Below, piece by piece: positions 51,692 through 61,039 of a DNA stretch of 64,000 nt (positions within the stretch are counted from its first letter, which is position 1; each line of letters opens with the position of its first letter). This DNA is from Bacilli bacterium (lineage in GTDB: Bacteria > Bacillota_I > Bacilli_A > ML615J-28 > CAG-698): contig JAQUZE010000001.1 of NCBI GenBank assembly GCA_028691515.1, forward strand, positions 107,347-171,346, in the 5' to 3' direction. Under the pieces are notes generated by a model. The model saw nothing but the letters and a program-made list of their open reading frames with translations, had not been told where the DNA came from and ran no database searches. The position numbers were made by a program, and so were the translations under genes.

Positions 51692-54328
51692 TTAGTATCC
51701 AAAATTAAATCGATTTGTAGGTGCAGCTAAAGAAGATTTAGCTGGAAGAATTGTATCTAATACAACTGTAGCATCATATTCTTCATTATGAATTCTTACT
51801 TTGTAAGTAATTGTAGTTTCTACATCAGGTAAATTAAATATTCTTCCTCTAGAATCAACATATTGGCTTGCAGTTGTTGAAAAATCTAATTGATAACCTT
51901 TTAATTTTGTTTTTACAAGGTATTCTGCTTCAATCATGTCACGGAAATGTTCTTCAAGTCTTGCATTTCTCATAGTTCCTGGGCAGTTTTTACCACTAAA
52001 GTAATGATGAGGTTGAACTTCATACATTTCTAGGTTATGATCATCCATTAATTTAGCAATTAGTTTTGCTAAGTTATGCCATGTAGTATAAAGATCTGAA
52101 CCTTTGTTTATTGCTGATTCAATACCGATACCAGCTACATTTCCACCTCTATTTGCAATATAATTATAGTCTGTACTATACCAAGTAGGTCCCATATAAT
52201 AATATCCATCTTTAACTTCAACTAATAAGCCGTTATCATTAATATCAGATGTTTTTGCAATAGCACCATATTTTAATGGAGCAACATAAGTTGTTTTTTC
52301 ACCATCTAATGCATAATAACCATCTGTAGTAATTGTAACATCAGGGTGAAGATTACCATTAAATTTAACACCAGTTGCAATATAGTTAAATTTTACAGAA
52401 GTTCCGTCTCCTGCATGCCAAGCTTGCATATTTGTTGGAAGTTGTTGATAAACTGCATCATCACCAACAGTGAAATGCCAAGATACTTCAGCATCACTAT
52501 TGTTATAATTTGAATTTGCTAAAGCAGTAGAGCCAGCACCAGCTGCTCCGGTATCATGATATGTTATATATTTTGTTTCTGAATCATGAATATTACCGGT
52601 ATATCCAACAGCGGTTGTTTTCATCATATTAGGAGTAATTACTAGGTCTTGGAATAAAAATTTGCTTACACTACCAATCATTGGTTGTACGGGATAGACT
52701 CCACCAGCCGTAAATTCATATCCATATAAAATTATTTCTTGATTAATAATATTTGTTTGATGAAGAGATTCAATTATTTTCATAGGATCAAATTGTTCTT
52801 CAACATTTATATTAATTACCATAGTTATTTCCTCATTTGATGCAACTTTTCCAGTAATTGCAACATTTCCTGTTTTTGTTCCTGTTACTAAAAAACCAAA
52901 ATCATTTACATAAGCAATATTTGTATCACTTGATGTAAAGATAATTTCTTGATTTGCTTGTCTTGGTTCAACCGAGAAAATACCTTTATAACTTTTTTCA
53001 GTTTCAAATGGTCCTTCACCAAAGCCAATTGTTAATCCTGTAGCTGGTTGATATGTAACTGTAACTTCAAATGCTAGTTGTTTACCGTTAGCATAAGACA
53101 TAATAGTTATTGTTGCTACTCCACCACTAATACCTTTTATAGTTCCATCGCTTGATACTGATAAAATTTTTGAATCACTTGTTTCAAAGTTCACACCAAG
53201 GCCATATTTGTCAGCAGAGTCAGTATATACGATTTTGTGCGTTTCACCAACATCAATGGTTGTGATTGTTTCAACAATTAATGTTGAAGAATTAATTACT
53301 TCTACATTTATTGTAGTTTGAATATCAGTTCCATCAATTTTAGCTATAATTGAAGTAGTTCCTACTTTTAAAGCTGTAATTGTATGTTCTTGAATAGTTA
53401 AAATTTCTTCATCATCAATTTCATAGATAACTTGCATTGTTTCTGAATTTTCACCAGTAATAACTGGAACTAAAATAAATGAATTTGAAGTTTCTAAATC
53501 AATAGTAATATTATTATTATCAAATGAAAGAGAAGTTTTTTCTTTAATTGTAAGTGTAATAGAAGCGCTAATTTCTGTATTTTTAATTTTAGCTGTAATA
53601 ACTACTTCTCCACTAGCAAGAGCTTTAACAGTACTTCCTGTAAAACTTACTTTTTCACTTGGAACAGCAGAATATTCTACTTCTAATTCAGAGTTACTTA
53701 GATTAGGAGTTAAAGTAAATTCTTCATCAACCTCTAATTCGATTTCTGAATTTTCAAAACTAATTGTCGGATCAATTTTTTCTTCAATAACTGTAATTTT
53801 TATTGTAGCAGCTATTTCTGTGTTTTCTATTGTTGCAGTTATTGTAACTTCGCCAATAATTAATGCTTTTACTTTGTTTCCAGTAAATTCAACTGAAGTC
53901 ATAGGATCAGCTGAATAAATAACTACTAAACTTGTATCACTTAAAGTTGGATTTAAAGTATATTCTTTACCGATTTCTAATTCTACTTCATCTTCAGTAA
54001 AAGAAATTGTTGGTGTTTCACTACTTTCTTCAACAACATTAATTGTAATAGATGCAGATATCTTCGTTTCATCAATAGTTGCAGTTACTATTACAGAACC
54101 TAAAGCAATTGCTGTTACTTTTCCGTCCTCGATTGTAATAATATCATCTTTATCCATAGTATAGTTAACTTTTAAAGATTCTTGACTTAGTACTGGTGAA
54201 AGTGTATATTCATCACCGACTTTAATTTCTATATTTTGGTCAGCAAAAGAAATAGATTCACCATTACATGCAATAAGTGTTACACCGAGAAGTAACATCA
54301 TGCATATAAATGCGATTTTTTTGAACAT
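51692..54328 (-). CDS. Ig-repeat lipoprotein with C-terminal N-acetylmuramoyl-L-alanine amidase
   Basis: An 878-residue lipoprotein. The signal ends in LIAC (Cys21). Five to six bacterial Ig-like (BIG2) repeats of about 80 residues fill residues 25-510, each with patterns such as IEIKVGDEYTLSP and KVTAIALGSVIVTATI. The C-terminal domain (about 570-810) is a T7-lysozyme-like Amidase_2 fold: zinc ligands H591 (ITYHDTG), H774 (QPHHYF) and C782 (KNCPG), with Lys780. Such domains cut the bond between MurNAc and the stem peptide of peptidoglycan. It is anchored outside the membrane and projects the amidase through the Ig stalk. AAGGAG precedes the start. Monocistronic with a good promoter. Confidence 0.88.
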   Translation of the reverse strand: MFKKIAFICMMLLLGVTLIACNGESISFADQNIEIKVGDEYTLSPVLSQESLKVNYTMDKDDIITIEDGKVTAIALGSVIVTATIDETKISASITINVVEESSETPTISFTEDEVELEIGKEYTLNPTLSDTSLVVIYSADPMTSVEFTGNKVKALIIGEVTITATIENTEIAATIKITVIEEKIDPTISFENSEIELEVDEEFTLTPNLSNSELEVEYSAVPSEKVSFTGSTVKALASGEVVITAKIKNTEISASITLTIKEKTSLSFDNNNITIDLETSNSFILVPVITGENSETMQVIYEIDDEEILTIQEHTITALKVGTTSIIAKIDGTDIQTTINVEVINSSTLIVETITTIDVGETHKIVYTDSADKYGLGVNFETSDSKILSVSSDGTIKGISGGVATITIMSYANGKQLAFEVTVTYQPATGLTIGFGEGPFETEKSYKGIFSVEPRQANQEIIFTSSDTNIAYVNDFGFLVTGTKTGNVAITGKVASNEEITMVININVEEQFDPMKIIESLHQTNIINQEIILYGYEFTAGGVYPVQPMIGSVSKFLFQDLVITPNMMKTTAVGYTGNIHDSETKYITYHDTGAAGAGSTALANSNYNNSDAEVSWHFTVGDDAVYQQLPTNMQAWHAGDGTSVKFNYIATGVKFNGNLHPDVTITTDGYYALDGEKTTYVAPLKYGAIAKTSDINDNGLLVEVKDGYYYMGPTWYSTDYNYIANRGGNVAGIGIESAINKGSDLYTTWHNLAKLIAKLMDDHNLEMYEVQPHHYFSGKNCPGTMRNARLEEHFRDMIEAEYLVKTKLKGYQLDFSTTASQYVDSRGRIFNLPDVETTITYKVRIHNEEYDATVVLDTILPAKSSLAAPTNRFNFGY

Positions 54329-54364
54329 TGTGTTCTCCTTTCAAATATGTTAATTACATTTTAT

Positions 54365-54393
54365 ATTATATAAGAAAACGTTTGAATAGTCAA
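54365..54393 (-). promoter_or_regulatory. Sigma-A promoter for the amidase lipoprotein
   Basis: On the minus strand TTGACT and TATAAT with 17-base spacing, about 37 bases from the start codon. Confidence 0.85.
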
Positions 54394-54455
54394 ATTAGAT
54401 TATAAATAAAATAATTTCTTTCTTTTTAGATAATATATAGTAAATGGAGGCAATT

Positions 54456-54998
54456 ATGAATAAAAAGAAGATTATAATTAGTGTAATTGTTTGTATATTA
54501 ATAATTTCTGGAATAATTATTACTGTTGTATCTAGTAATAATCAATCACGTATTGAAACTCCAGAAAGCAATTTTAATAATAATAAAAATAATATTATTA
54601 TTGAAGTAAAAGGAGAAGTTTATAAACCGGGTATTTATATAGTTTTAGAAGGGTCAAGGGTTAATGATATTATTTCTTTGTGTGGTGGATTTACAAATAA
54701 TGCAGTTACAGAAAATATAAATCTTGCAAGAGTTGTCAATGATGGGGAATTAATTAATATTAATTCAAAAAATGAAAAAGAAACAGATAATATAAAAATT
54801 AATATTAATACTGCTTCTATTGAACAGTTAATGAGCTTAAGTGGAATAGGAGAGACAAAAGCAAAGGCCATAATTAATTATCGTACTGAAGAAAAAAAAT
54901 TTACAGTGATTGAAGATATAATGAATGTTAGTGGGATTTCAAGTGTTTTATTTGAAAAAATTAAAGACTTTATTACAGTACAAGATATTATTAAATAA
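54456..54998 (+). CDS. comEA: Competence protein ComEA
   Basis: Membrane-anchored DNA receptor for transformation. From the ATG at 54456 (GGAGG at 54446) it has 180 residues: an N-terminal membrane anchor (about 5-26), an SLBB domain (IIIEVKGEVYKPGIYIV, SLCGGFTNNA) and a C-terminal double helix-hairpin-helix (INTASIEQLMSLSGIGETKA, then MNVSGISSVLFEKI) that binds DNA without sequence preference. The comEB gene usual in Bacillus is absent; comEC overlaps its 3' end. Confidence 0.93.
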   Translation: MNKKKIIISVIVCILIISGIIITVVSSNNQSRIETPESNFNNNKNNIIIEVKGEVYKPGIYIVLEGSRVNDIISLCGGFTNNAVTENINLARVVNDGELININSKNEKETDNIKININTASIEQLMSLSGIGETKAKAIINYRTEEKKFTVIEDIMNVSGISSVLFEKIKDFITVQDIIK

Positions 54999-57060
54999 TT
55001 ATTTTCTTATAGCGATATTTATATTTTTAACTCTTTTTTCAATAAAACATATAATAGTAATTATTTTTTTAATAATTTATGGAATATATTTATATAAAAA
55101 AAGTAAATTTATTTTTTGGTGTTGTTTTATTCTTTCTTTATTTAGTGTGTTGATATATTTAATAACAATTAATTATAAAATTGAAGAAAAAAAACATTAT
55201 TATGGTCAAGTAATTAGTATTGATAAAAAAGAAGATTATCAGATAATAATAATTAAAAATAAAATTAAAAACATCATGATATATGAAAATGGTAATGCGG
55301 AATATTCGGTACTTGATTATATTGAAGTAGAAGGAGAAGTAAAAGAGATTGAGCCTAATAGAATTCCTAGGGGGTTTAATTATAAAAAATATTTACAAAA
55401 TGAAAAAATAGGGTTGGTTATTTCTGGAGAATCTATAAGGATAGTTGATCAAAAATTTAATATTAGTTATATTAGAGAGTTGTTAATCAAATATGTGGAA
55501 AGATATTTTCCGGAAAATGCTAAATCTATTATTAAAGGACTTGTTATTGGAGAAAATAAAGATTTTAGTGACGAGTTTATGGATAGTTTAAAAATTAATG
55601 GGATTATGCATTTATTCGCTATTTCTGGAACTCATATTGCAATTTTAGTATTATTTTTAGAAAAAATATTAAAACGTTTTAAAAATAAGTCAATATTTAT
55701 ATCATCATTTTTAGCAATATATTTAGTTGTTACAAATTTTTCTCCTTCGGTATTAAGGGCGGTATTGATGTACTATTTTATCTTAATTAATAAAAAGTTT
55801 AAACTTAATTTATCTTCGTTAGATATTGTTTCTATTGTGTTTATATTTTTATTAATTTATAATCCCTTTTATTTAGAAAATCTTGGATTTTGTCTTAGTT
55901 TTTTAATGGCATTCACAATAGTTCTTATTGCACCATTAATGGAAAACAAAAATGACACTTTAAAAGTTTTCTTTATTTCTTTGTCAGCATTAATTATTAC
56001 TCTACCTTTAGTTATTAATATTAATCATCAAGTTAATTTATTGTCGCCTTTAATTAATATTCTATTTATTGTGTTAGTAGGAGAAATTATGCTGCCTTTT
56101 GCGTTTGCAAGTTTTATGTTTTTTCCAATTGGGTTAATTTTTAATTATTTATGTAAAGGATTTATGGTATTTAGTAGTTTAATATCAAAATATTTTTGTA
56201 TTAATATAAAAATGCCATATTTTTCAATTTATCATTCTTTAATATACTATGGTTTGATAATTTTAATTCTTATTGTTTATAAAACAATTAAAAAAAGATA
56301 TCTTTTTTTAGGGCTTTTACTTATTTTTTTGACTTGTTTTCTTCTTTTTAATTCAGTAAAACCCTTTTTGAAAGTAGTTTTTTTAGATTTATATTATGGT
56401 GAATCGACTGTTATTACATATGGGTTTAACACGATTATTATTGATACTGGGGATGGCAAGAATAATGAGGTTACTGAATATTTATTAAGAGAGGGTATTT
56501 ATAAAGTTGATTATTTGATTTTAACTCATAACCATAATGATCATAATGGAGAGGCAGAACATATTACTGCTAATATAAAAGTAAAAAATACTGTTATGAG
56601 TATTTATGATAATAACAATTATTTATATACAAACAATATTCACTTAAATAAAGAAATGAAAATCAGTATGCCAAAAATGGATTTGATAATTTTCCCTCCT
56701 CTTTGTCAATATGCTAATGAAAATGATAATAGTTTAATTACTTATATAAAAACTGATGTTAATATGTTGTTTTTAGGAGATATTGAAAAAGAAGGAGAAA
56801 AGCGACTTAATAATTTTTTATATGATGTTGATATTGTAAAGATTGCTCACCATGGAAGTAAAACATCTACAGGAATAAATTTTTTAAATATGGTTAATTT
56901 TAAATATGCAGTAATTCAATCAGGAAGGATAAAAAGTTTTGGTTTTCCAAATGTTGAAGTTATTAATAAACTTAATAATTATAAAAAAATAATTTATAGA
57001 ACTGATAAAGACTATACGATTACATATAAACTGGGTAAATTTTATAGGCTAAATAATTAA
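54925..57060 (+). CDS. comEC: DNA internalisation protein ComEC/Rec2
   Basis: Multispanning channel that takes up single-stranded DNA during transformation. Up to 711 residues: N-terminal helices and an OB-like region (about 80-150), the Competence membrane domain with HLFAISGTHIAILV (about 235-250) and a C-terminal metallo-beta-lactamase domain with THNHNDHNGE, GDIEKEG and AHHGSKTS, thought to degrade the non-imported strand. Both nuclease and channel motifs are intact. The start is uncertain: no ATG, GTG or TTG follows the comEA stop in frame before the first helix, so translation begins inside comEA, at ATG 54925, GTG 54931 or 54943, or TTG 54952; none has a clear ribosome binding site. 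Confidence 0.92.
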   Translation: MLVGFQVFYLKKLKTLLQYKILLNNYFLIAIFIFLTLFSIKHIIVIIFLIIYGIYLYKKSKFIFWCCFILSLFSVLIYLITINYKIEEKKHYYGQVISIDKKEDYQIIIIKNKIKNIMIYENGNAEYSVLDYIEVEGEVKEIEPNRIPRGFNYKKYLQNEKIGLVISGESIRIVDQKFNISYIRELLIKYVERYFPENAKSIIKGLVIGENKDFSDEFMDSLKINGIMHLFAISGTHIAILVLFLEKILKRFKNKSIFISSFLAIYLVVTNFSPSVLRAVLMYYFILINKKFKLNLSSLDIVSIVFIFLLIYNPFYLENLGFCLSFLMAFTIVLIAPLMENKNDTLKVFFISLSALIITLPLVININHQVNLLSPLINILFIVLVGEIMLPFAFASFMFFPIGLIFNYLCKGFMVFSSLISKYFCINIKMPYFSIYHSLIYYGLIILILIVYKTIKKRYLFLGLLLIFLTCFLLFNSVKPFLKVVFLDLYYGESTVITYGFNTIIIDTGDGKNNEVTEYLLREGIYKVDYLILTHNHNDHNGEAEHITANIKVKNTVMSIYDNNNYLYTNNIHLNKEMKISMPKMDLIIFPPLCQYANENDNSLITYIKTDVNMLFLGDIEKEGEKRLNNFLYDVDIVKIAHHGSKTSTGINFLNMVNFKYAVIQSGRIKSFGFPNVEVINKLNNYKKIIYRTDKDYTITYKLGKFYRLNN

Positions 57061-57131
57061 TTTTTATAAAGATATAGAAAAGGGGATGATAATATGTTAA
57101 AATAAAAATAGATTAATTACTGGAGAATTAT

Positions 57132-57881
57132 ATGGAAGATTTAAATAATAATATAATAGAAGCAAAGCCAGTTAATAGCAGTTTAAAAAAATCACGTAAA
57201 TATTCTTATATTGCTTTAGGATTAGGAGTGCTTTGTTTGTTATTTTCGTTAATATGTTTTATTGAATATGTTTTTAACATATTGAGCATTGTTTGTGGGT
57301 TAGGAGCTTTTGTATTTGCAATACTAGGAATGAATTCAGATAGAAAAGGATCTGGTTTTTTTGGGGCAATTATTTCTATTATTGGAATTGTAATCTCATT
57401 GTTTTTGTTAATTACATCTATAAGAAATTATCAAGATGTTTCTAATCAAGCTAAAAACACAAGTGAAGATGTTGGTATCTATTTAGTTGACAAAAGACCA
57501 ATTGAGTTTACTTATAATATAGATGTTAATAAATACATTTTACAAGGTTCTTATTTATATGATTATAATGAAGATGAGAAGCAAGATTTTATAACTAATA
57601 TTAGTGAAAAATGGAAGCAAGAAAAAGTTAACGCTGATTTAAAGGTGTATTTGGCTGATTTCAAATTAATTCCTGATGAGTTTTTTGAATCTGAAGGATA
57701 TTATATATATCATAATATTGATCTTAATGATGAATCATTTGATAAAGAATCATTATATTATAATTTCATATTTATATATTTTGATAAAGATAATATATAT
57801 GAACATGATTTATATTTATATACTTTTGAAAAATACCAAGAATATAGTGAAATTCCTGATGAGGATGCGAATACAGAATAG
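57132..57881 (+). CDS. Unknown membrane protein with extracellular acidic domain
   Basis: Not recognised. 249 residues: three membrane helices (about 24-46, 50-68 and 77-98; Gly-rich in the loops, reminiscent of DUF4190-type small membrane domains) followed by a 140-residue soluble region rich in Tyr, Asp and Glu (YLYDYNEDEKQDF, YYIYHNIDLNDESFD), ending acidic. GGAG precedes the ATG. It lies between comEC and holA, a slot that holds a small gene (yqzM) in Bacillus, but is much longer and shows no resemblance. It may be part of the competence transcript. Confidence 0.65.
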   Translation: MEDLNNNIIEAKPVNSSLKKSRKYSYIALGLGVLCLLFSLICFIEYVFNILSIVCGLGAFVFAILGMNSDRKGSGFFGAIISIIGIVISLFLLITSIRNYQDVSNQAKNTSEDVGIYLVDKRPIEFTYNIDVNKYILQGSYLYDYNEDEKQDFITNISEKWKQEKVNADLKVYLADFKLIPDEFFESEGYYIYHNIDLNDESFDKESLYYNFIFIYFDKDNIYEHDLYLYTFEKYQEYSEIPDEDANTE

Positions 57882-57890
57882 GAGAAAAAT

Positions 57891-58850
57891 ATGGCAGATA
57901 ATATTTATCTTTTTGTTGGTGAGGAATATTATTTAATTCGTTTAAGAATTAATAAAATTATTAAAGATTCTAATGCAGATGAATATAATGTAACAAGGTA
58001 TGATTTGGAAGAAGTAAATGTTAGCGAAGCAATACAAGATGCTCAAACTACGCCATTTATATCAGAGAATAAAGTTGTTATTATAAAAAATCCAACTTTT
58101 CTAACTGCAACTAAACCAAATATATATCAAAATGTTTCTGCTTTTATTAAGTATTTGCTTAATCCTTCTCCATCATGTACTTTAATAATTGATGCATATA
58201 ATTTAAAGCTTGATGAAAGAAAAGATGTTGTTAAGAAATTGCATAAGATTGCAATTTTAAAAGAATGTAACTTTATGACTTCTATTGAATATAAAGGGTG
58301 GATTAGAAGAAAGTTTGAGATTAATGGTATTAGTATTGGAAATGAAGCAATTGAAACTTTTTATCAAAGAGCAGGAAATAATTTAGAAAATGCGGATAAT
58401 GAAACAAACAAATTAATTAGTTATGCATCTTCAACAAAAGAAGTATCTGTTGATGATGTTTTAAATTTAGTTATTAAGGAAATGGATACTAATGTATTTA
58501 GTTTAAGTAATGCAATAATTGCAAAAGATAAAGAAAAAGCACTTAATGTTTATAATAATTTATTACTCGCTGGCGAAGATCCTGTTGGTCTTCTTTCATT
58601 GAGTAGTAGGGCATTAAGAGAATCATATTTAGTTCAATTATTATTACAAAAAAAATATTCACAAAGTGATATTGCTAGAGAAATGAGAGTTTCTAATGGT
58701 AAGGCTTATTATTTAATAAAAAATGCTAAGTCAATTGTAAAAGAAAATGTTGAGTATTTTATTCATCGATTTGCTGAGTTAGACTATAAAATTAAAAAAG
58801 GCTTGATTGATTCAAAGACAGGATTAGAGTTTTTGTTATTTGAAATATAA
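57891..58850 (+). CDS. holA: DNA polymerase III delta subunit
   Basis: Clamp-loader subunit that opens the sliding clamp. The 319 residues begin ADNIYLFVGEEYYLIRLRI, the degenerate nucleotide-binding start of the delta family, then FISENKVVIIKNP and the C-terminal collar helices (GLLSLSSRALRESYLV, FAELDYKIKKGLIDS). Length and placement after comEC and before convergent rpsT match Bacillus. A terminator begins at its stop codon. Confidence 0.93.
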   Translation: MADNIYLFVGEEYYLIRLRINKIIKDSNADEYNVTRYDLEEVNVSEAIQDAQTTPFISENKVVIIKNPTFLTATKPNIYQNVSAFIKYLLNPSPSCTLIIDAYNLKLDERKDVVKKLHKIAILKECNFMTSIEYKGWIRRKFEINGISIGNEAIETFYQRAGNNLENADNETNKLISYASSTKEVSVDDVLNLVIKEMDTNVFSLSNAIIAKDKEKALNVYNNLLLAGEDPVGLLSLSSRALRESYLVQLLLQKKYSQSDIAREMRVSNGKAYYLIKNAKSIVKENVEYFIHRFAELDYKIKKGLIDSKTGLEFLLFEI

Positions 58851-58877
58851 AAAAAGTCGCATATTTTGCGACTTTTT
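58851..58877. terminator. Bidirectional terminator between holA and rpsT
   Basis: 11-bp stem (AAAAAGTCGCA, loop TATTT, complement) with A and T runs, between convergent genes. Confidence 0.88.
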
Positions 58878-58890
58878 AATAATAATTAAA

Positions 58891-59154
58891 TTATGCTATT
58901 TCGTTTAATAATAATGAAAGACGAGATTTATTTCTTGCAACTTTGTTTTTATGATAAATGCCTTTTGCTTGTGCTTTATCAAGTTTTTTGAAAGCAAGAT
59001 TATATGCTTTTTTGGCTTCTTCAATATTTCCTTCTTTAACAGACAATTCAAATTTCTTAATTGCTGTTTTTAAACCGGATTTAAAAGAAGCATTTTGTAA
59101 TCTTTTCTTTTCATTTGTTAAATTACGTTTAGCTTGTTGTTTAATGTTTGCCAT
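58891..59154 (-). CDS. rpsT: Ribosomal protein bS20
   Basis: Small-subunit protein that binds the bottom of the 16S rRNA body; 87 residues. It begins ANIKQQAKRNLTNEKKRLQN and contains LDKAQAKGIYHKNKVARNKSRL, the S20 signature, in a basic all-helical chain. GGAGG lies eight bases before the ATG. It is expressed from its own promoter, with a 10-base palindrome in the leader. Confidence 0.97.
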   Translation of the reverse strand: MANIKQQAKRNLTNEKKRLQNASFKSGLKTAIKKFELSVKEGNIEEAKKAYNLAFKKLDKAQAKGIYHKNKVARNKSRLSLLLNEIA

Positions 59155-59186
59155 CTTAATTTATCCTCCGAAATTTCGTATGTGTT

Positions 59187-59215
59187 ATTATAACAAATTT
59201 AAATAAATAAATCAA
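59187..59215 (-). promoter_or_regulatory. Sigma-A promoter for rpsT
   Basis: On the minus strand TTGATT and TATAAT (also extended by TG, TGTTATAAT) with a 17-base spacer. The transcript would start about 25 bases upstream of the ATG. Confidence 0.85.
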
Positions 59216-59262
59216 GTTATAAATTTGATAATATATTAAACTATTTTTATAAGGAGAAAATA

Positions 59263-60360
59263 ATGAAAAAAATCAGTATAATTGGGGCAGGAGCTAGTGG
59301 GATGGCTGCCGCTATCTACTTAAAAAGCAAAAGAGAAGATTTAGACATTACTATTTTTGAAGCTGATGAGAGGGTTGGGAGAAAGATATTAAAAACAGGT
59401 AGTGGTAAATGCAATATAAGTAATAACTTAATTAGAGCAGAAGGATTTAATAATTCTGATTTTATTAATAAGCTTTTAAAAAAAGTTTCAATTGTTGAAG
59501 TGTATCAGTTTATAGAAGAAGAATTAGGAATAATGTTGAAGAGTGATTTTGAAGGGAGACTTTATCCTTTTAGTGAATCTTCAAAAAGTGTTGTTGATAG
59601 TTTTAAAAGAAGATTAGACGAATTGAATATTAAAATTATCTATAATTCATTTATTGAAACATATAATGAGAACTATATTTCTATTTTTGCATGTGGATCC
59701 AAAGCACAATCAAAATTTGATGGGTATCAATTAGTTAAAAATTTAGGTCATACTATAAAAGAATTAAAACCTGGTCTTGTTCCTATTGCTATTAAAGAAA
59801 AGATACCTCATTTAAGAGGAATAAGGGTAAAATGTAGTGCGAAAATTATAGTTGGTAATGATATTTTGCATGAAGATTCTGGAGAAATATTATTTAAAGA
59901 TGATGCCTTATCAGGAATATTAGCTATGGATTTATCAAGATTCTATTGTGAGAATTGTTTTGTTTCTTTGGATTTAGTTAAAGAAAAAAGTTTAAATGAA
60001 TTATATGCATATTTTAATAAACACAAAAATAAAGGAAGAAGTGTAGAAGAAATACTTTTAGGTATGTTTCCTAAAATGTTAGTTATGGAAATTCTTAAAA
60101 GAGGGGAAGATGTTGTTAAGACTTGTAAAAATTTAATTTTTAATGCTGTCGGATTAAATGGTTATAATCAAGCTCAAATAACTGTTGGTGGCGTAAACAT
60201 TAACGAAATTAATGAATGTTGCAAATCATTAATTAATGAAAATGTTTATATTGTTGGAGAGATGTTAGATATTGATGGTAAATGCGGTGGTTATAATTTA
60301 TCATTTGCTTTTTTGTCTGCGATAGCAGCAGGTAAAGACATTATTAACAAATTAAATTAA
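59263..60360 (+). CDS. BaiN/YhiN family flavoprotein oxidoreductase
   Basis: An FAD-dependent protein of the HI0933 family (YhiN, BaiN). The 365 residues begin with the dinucleotide fold ISIIGAGASGMAAAIYL, followed by the family signature GRKILKTGSGKCNISN, LYPFSESSKSV and the C-terminal FAD site GEMLDIDGKCGGYNLSFAF. The natural substrate of most members is unknown. It is about 40 residues shorter than the common 400-410 form, the difference lying in the middle. AAGGAG precedes the ATG at seven bases. Confidence 0.88.
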   Translation: MKKISIIGAGASGMAAAIYLKSKREDLDITIFEADERVGRKILKTGSGKCNISNNLIRAEGFNNSDFINKLLKKVSIVEVYQFIEEELGIMLKSDFEGRLYPFSESSKSVVDSFKRRLDELNIKIIYNSFIETYNENYISIFACGSKAQSKFDGYQLVKNLGHTIKELKPGLVPIAIKEKIPHLRGIRVKCSAKIIVGNDILHEDSGEILFKDDALSGILAMDLSRFYCENCFVSLDLVKEKSLNELYAYFNKHKNKGRSVEEILLGMFPKMLVMEILKRGEDVVKTCKNLIFNAVGLNGYNQAQITVGGVNINEINECCKSLINENVYIVGEMLDIDGKCGGYNLSFAFLSAIAAGKDIINKLN

Positions 60361-60362
60361 TC

Positions 60363-60391
60363 TTACAATATAAGTATAATTATAGTATAAT
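60363..60391 (+). promoter_or_regulatory. Sigma-A promoter for pgsA-recA
   Basis: TTACAA at 60363 and TATAAT at 60386 with 17 bases between; AAGGAG at 60414. Confidence 0.7.
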
Positions 60392-60426
60392 AAGATAATT
60401 AATAACATTATGGAAGGAGTAAATTG

Positions 60427-61029
60427 ATGAATTTACCAAATAAACTTACAATGTTTCGGATAATGTTGATTCCGGTCATTATCATTATTTCTTTAATTAG
60501 TTCGCTTCAAGAAATTTTTTTGTTTTCTAGCGTAACTGTTGGTAATTTTATAATTTTAATAATTTTTTGTGTTGCATCATTTACTGATTTTCTCGATGGT
60601 AATATAGCTAGAAAAAGAAATTTAGTAACTGATTTTGGAAAGTTTATGGATCCATTAGCAGATAAGTTGTTAGTTATTTCTACAATGATAATTTTATTGG
60701 AACAAGGAAAATTTCAAGCATTTAATTATGGATTGGGTTTTGTTTTGATTATAATTATTGCAAGGGAATTTATTGTGACAGGCATTAGGTTATTAGCTGT
60801 ACAAAAAAATATTGTAATTGCAGCAAGCAGTCTCGGAAAAGTTAAAACAATTAGCCAAATATTTATGATAATCATATTATTATTAGAATGTTTTCCGATT
60901 ACTTTATTTAAAGGGGATAGTCAAGATATTACTTCTTTAGTAGTAATCAGTATTGCAGGTTTATTTACTTTAGTATCGGGGATAGATTATTTTATAAAAA
61001 ACAAAGAATTAATATTAAAATCAAAGTAA
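60427..61029 (+). CDS. pgsA: CDP-diacylglycerol-glycerol-3-phosphate 3-phosphatidyltransferase
   Basis: Makes phosphatidylglycerophosphate, the precursor of phosphatidylglycerol. The 200-residue membrane enzyme begins [11 protein letters not shown] and holds the CDP-alcohol transferase motif DG(x2)AR(x8)G(x3)D(x3)D from DGNIARKRN to MDPLADK, with later helices ([22 protein letters not shown]). The ATG at 60427 has AAGGAG seven bases upstream; a TTG one codon before is less likely. In Bacillus pgsA-cinA-recA is the usual order; cinA is missing here and recA follows 10 bases later. Confidence 0.93.
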   Translation: MNLPNKLTMFRIMLIPVIIIISLISSLQEIFLFSSVTVGNFIILIIFCVASFTDFLDGNIARKRNLVTDFGKFMDPLADKLLVISTMIILLEQGKFQAFNYGLGFVLIIIIAREFIVTGIRLLAVQKNIVIAASSLGKVKTISQIFMIIILLLECFPITLFKGDSQDITSLVVISIAGLFTLVSGIDYFIKNKELILKSK

Positions 61030-61039
61030 GGAGAAAATT

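Noticed and set aside
51692-54328. Amidase as part of a prophage lysis cassette
   Set aside because: It has a lipoprotein signal, Ig repeats and its own promoter, and no holin, terminase or other phage gene lies nearby.
59225-59253. TTGATA and TATAAG, 17 bases apart, as a promoter for the BaiN-like gene
   Set aside because: The transcript would start at or after the ribosome binding site, leaving almost no leader, so the match is likely chance in AT-rich DNA.
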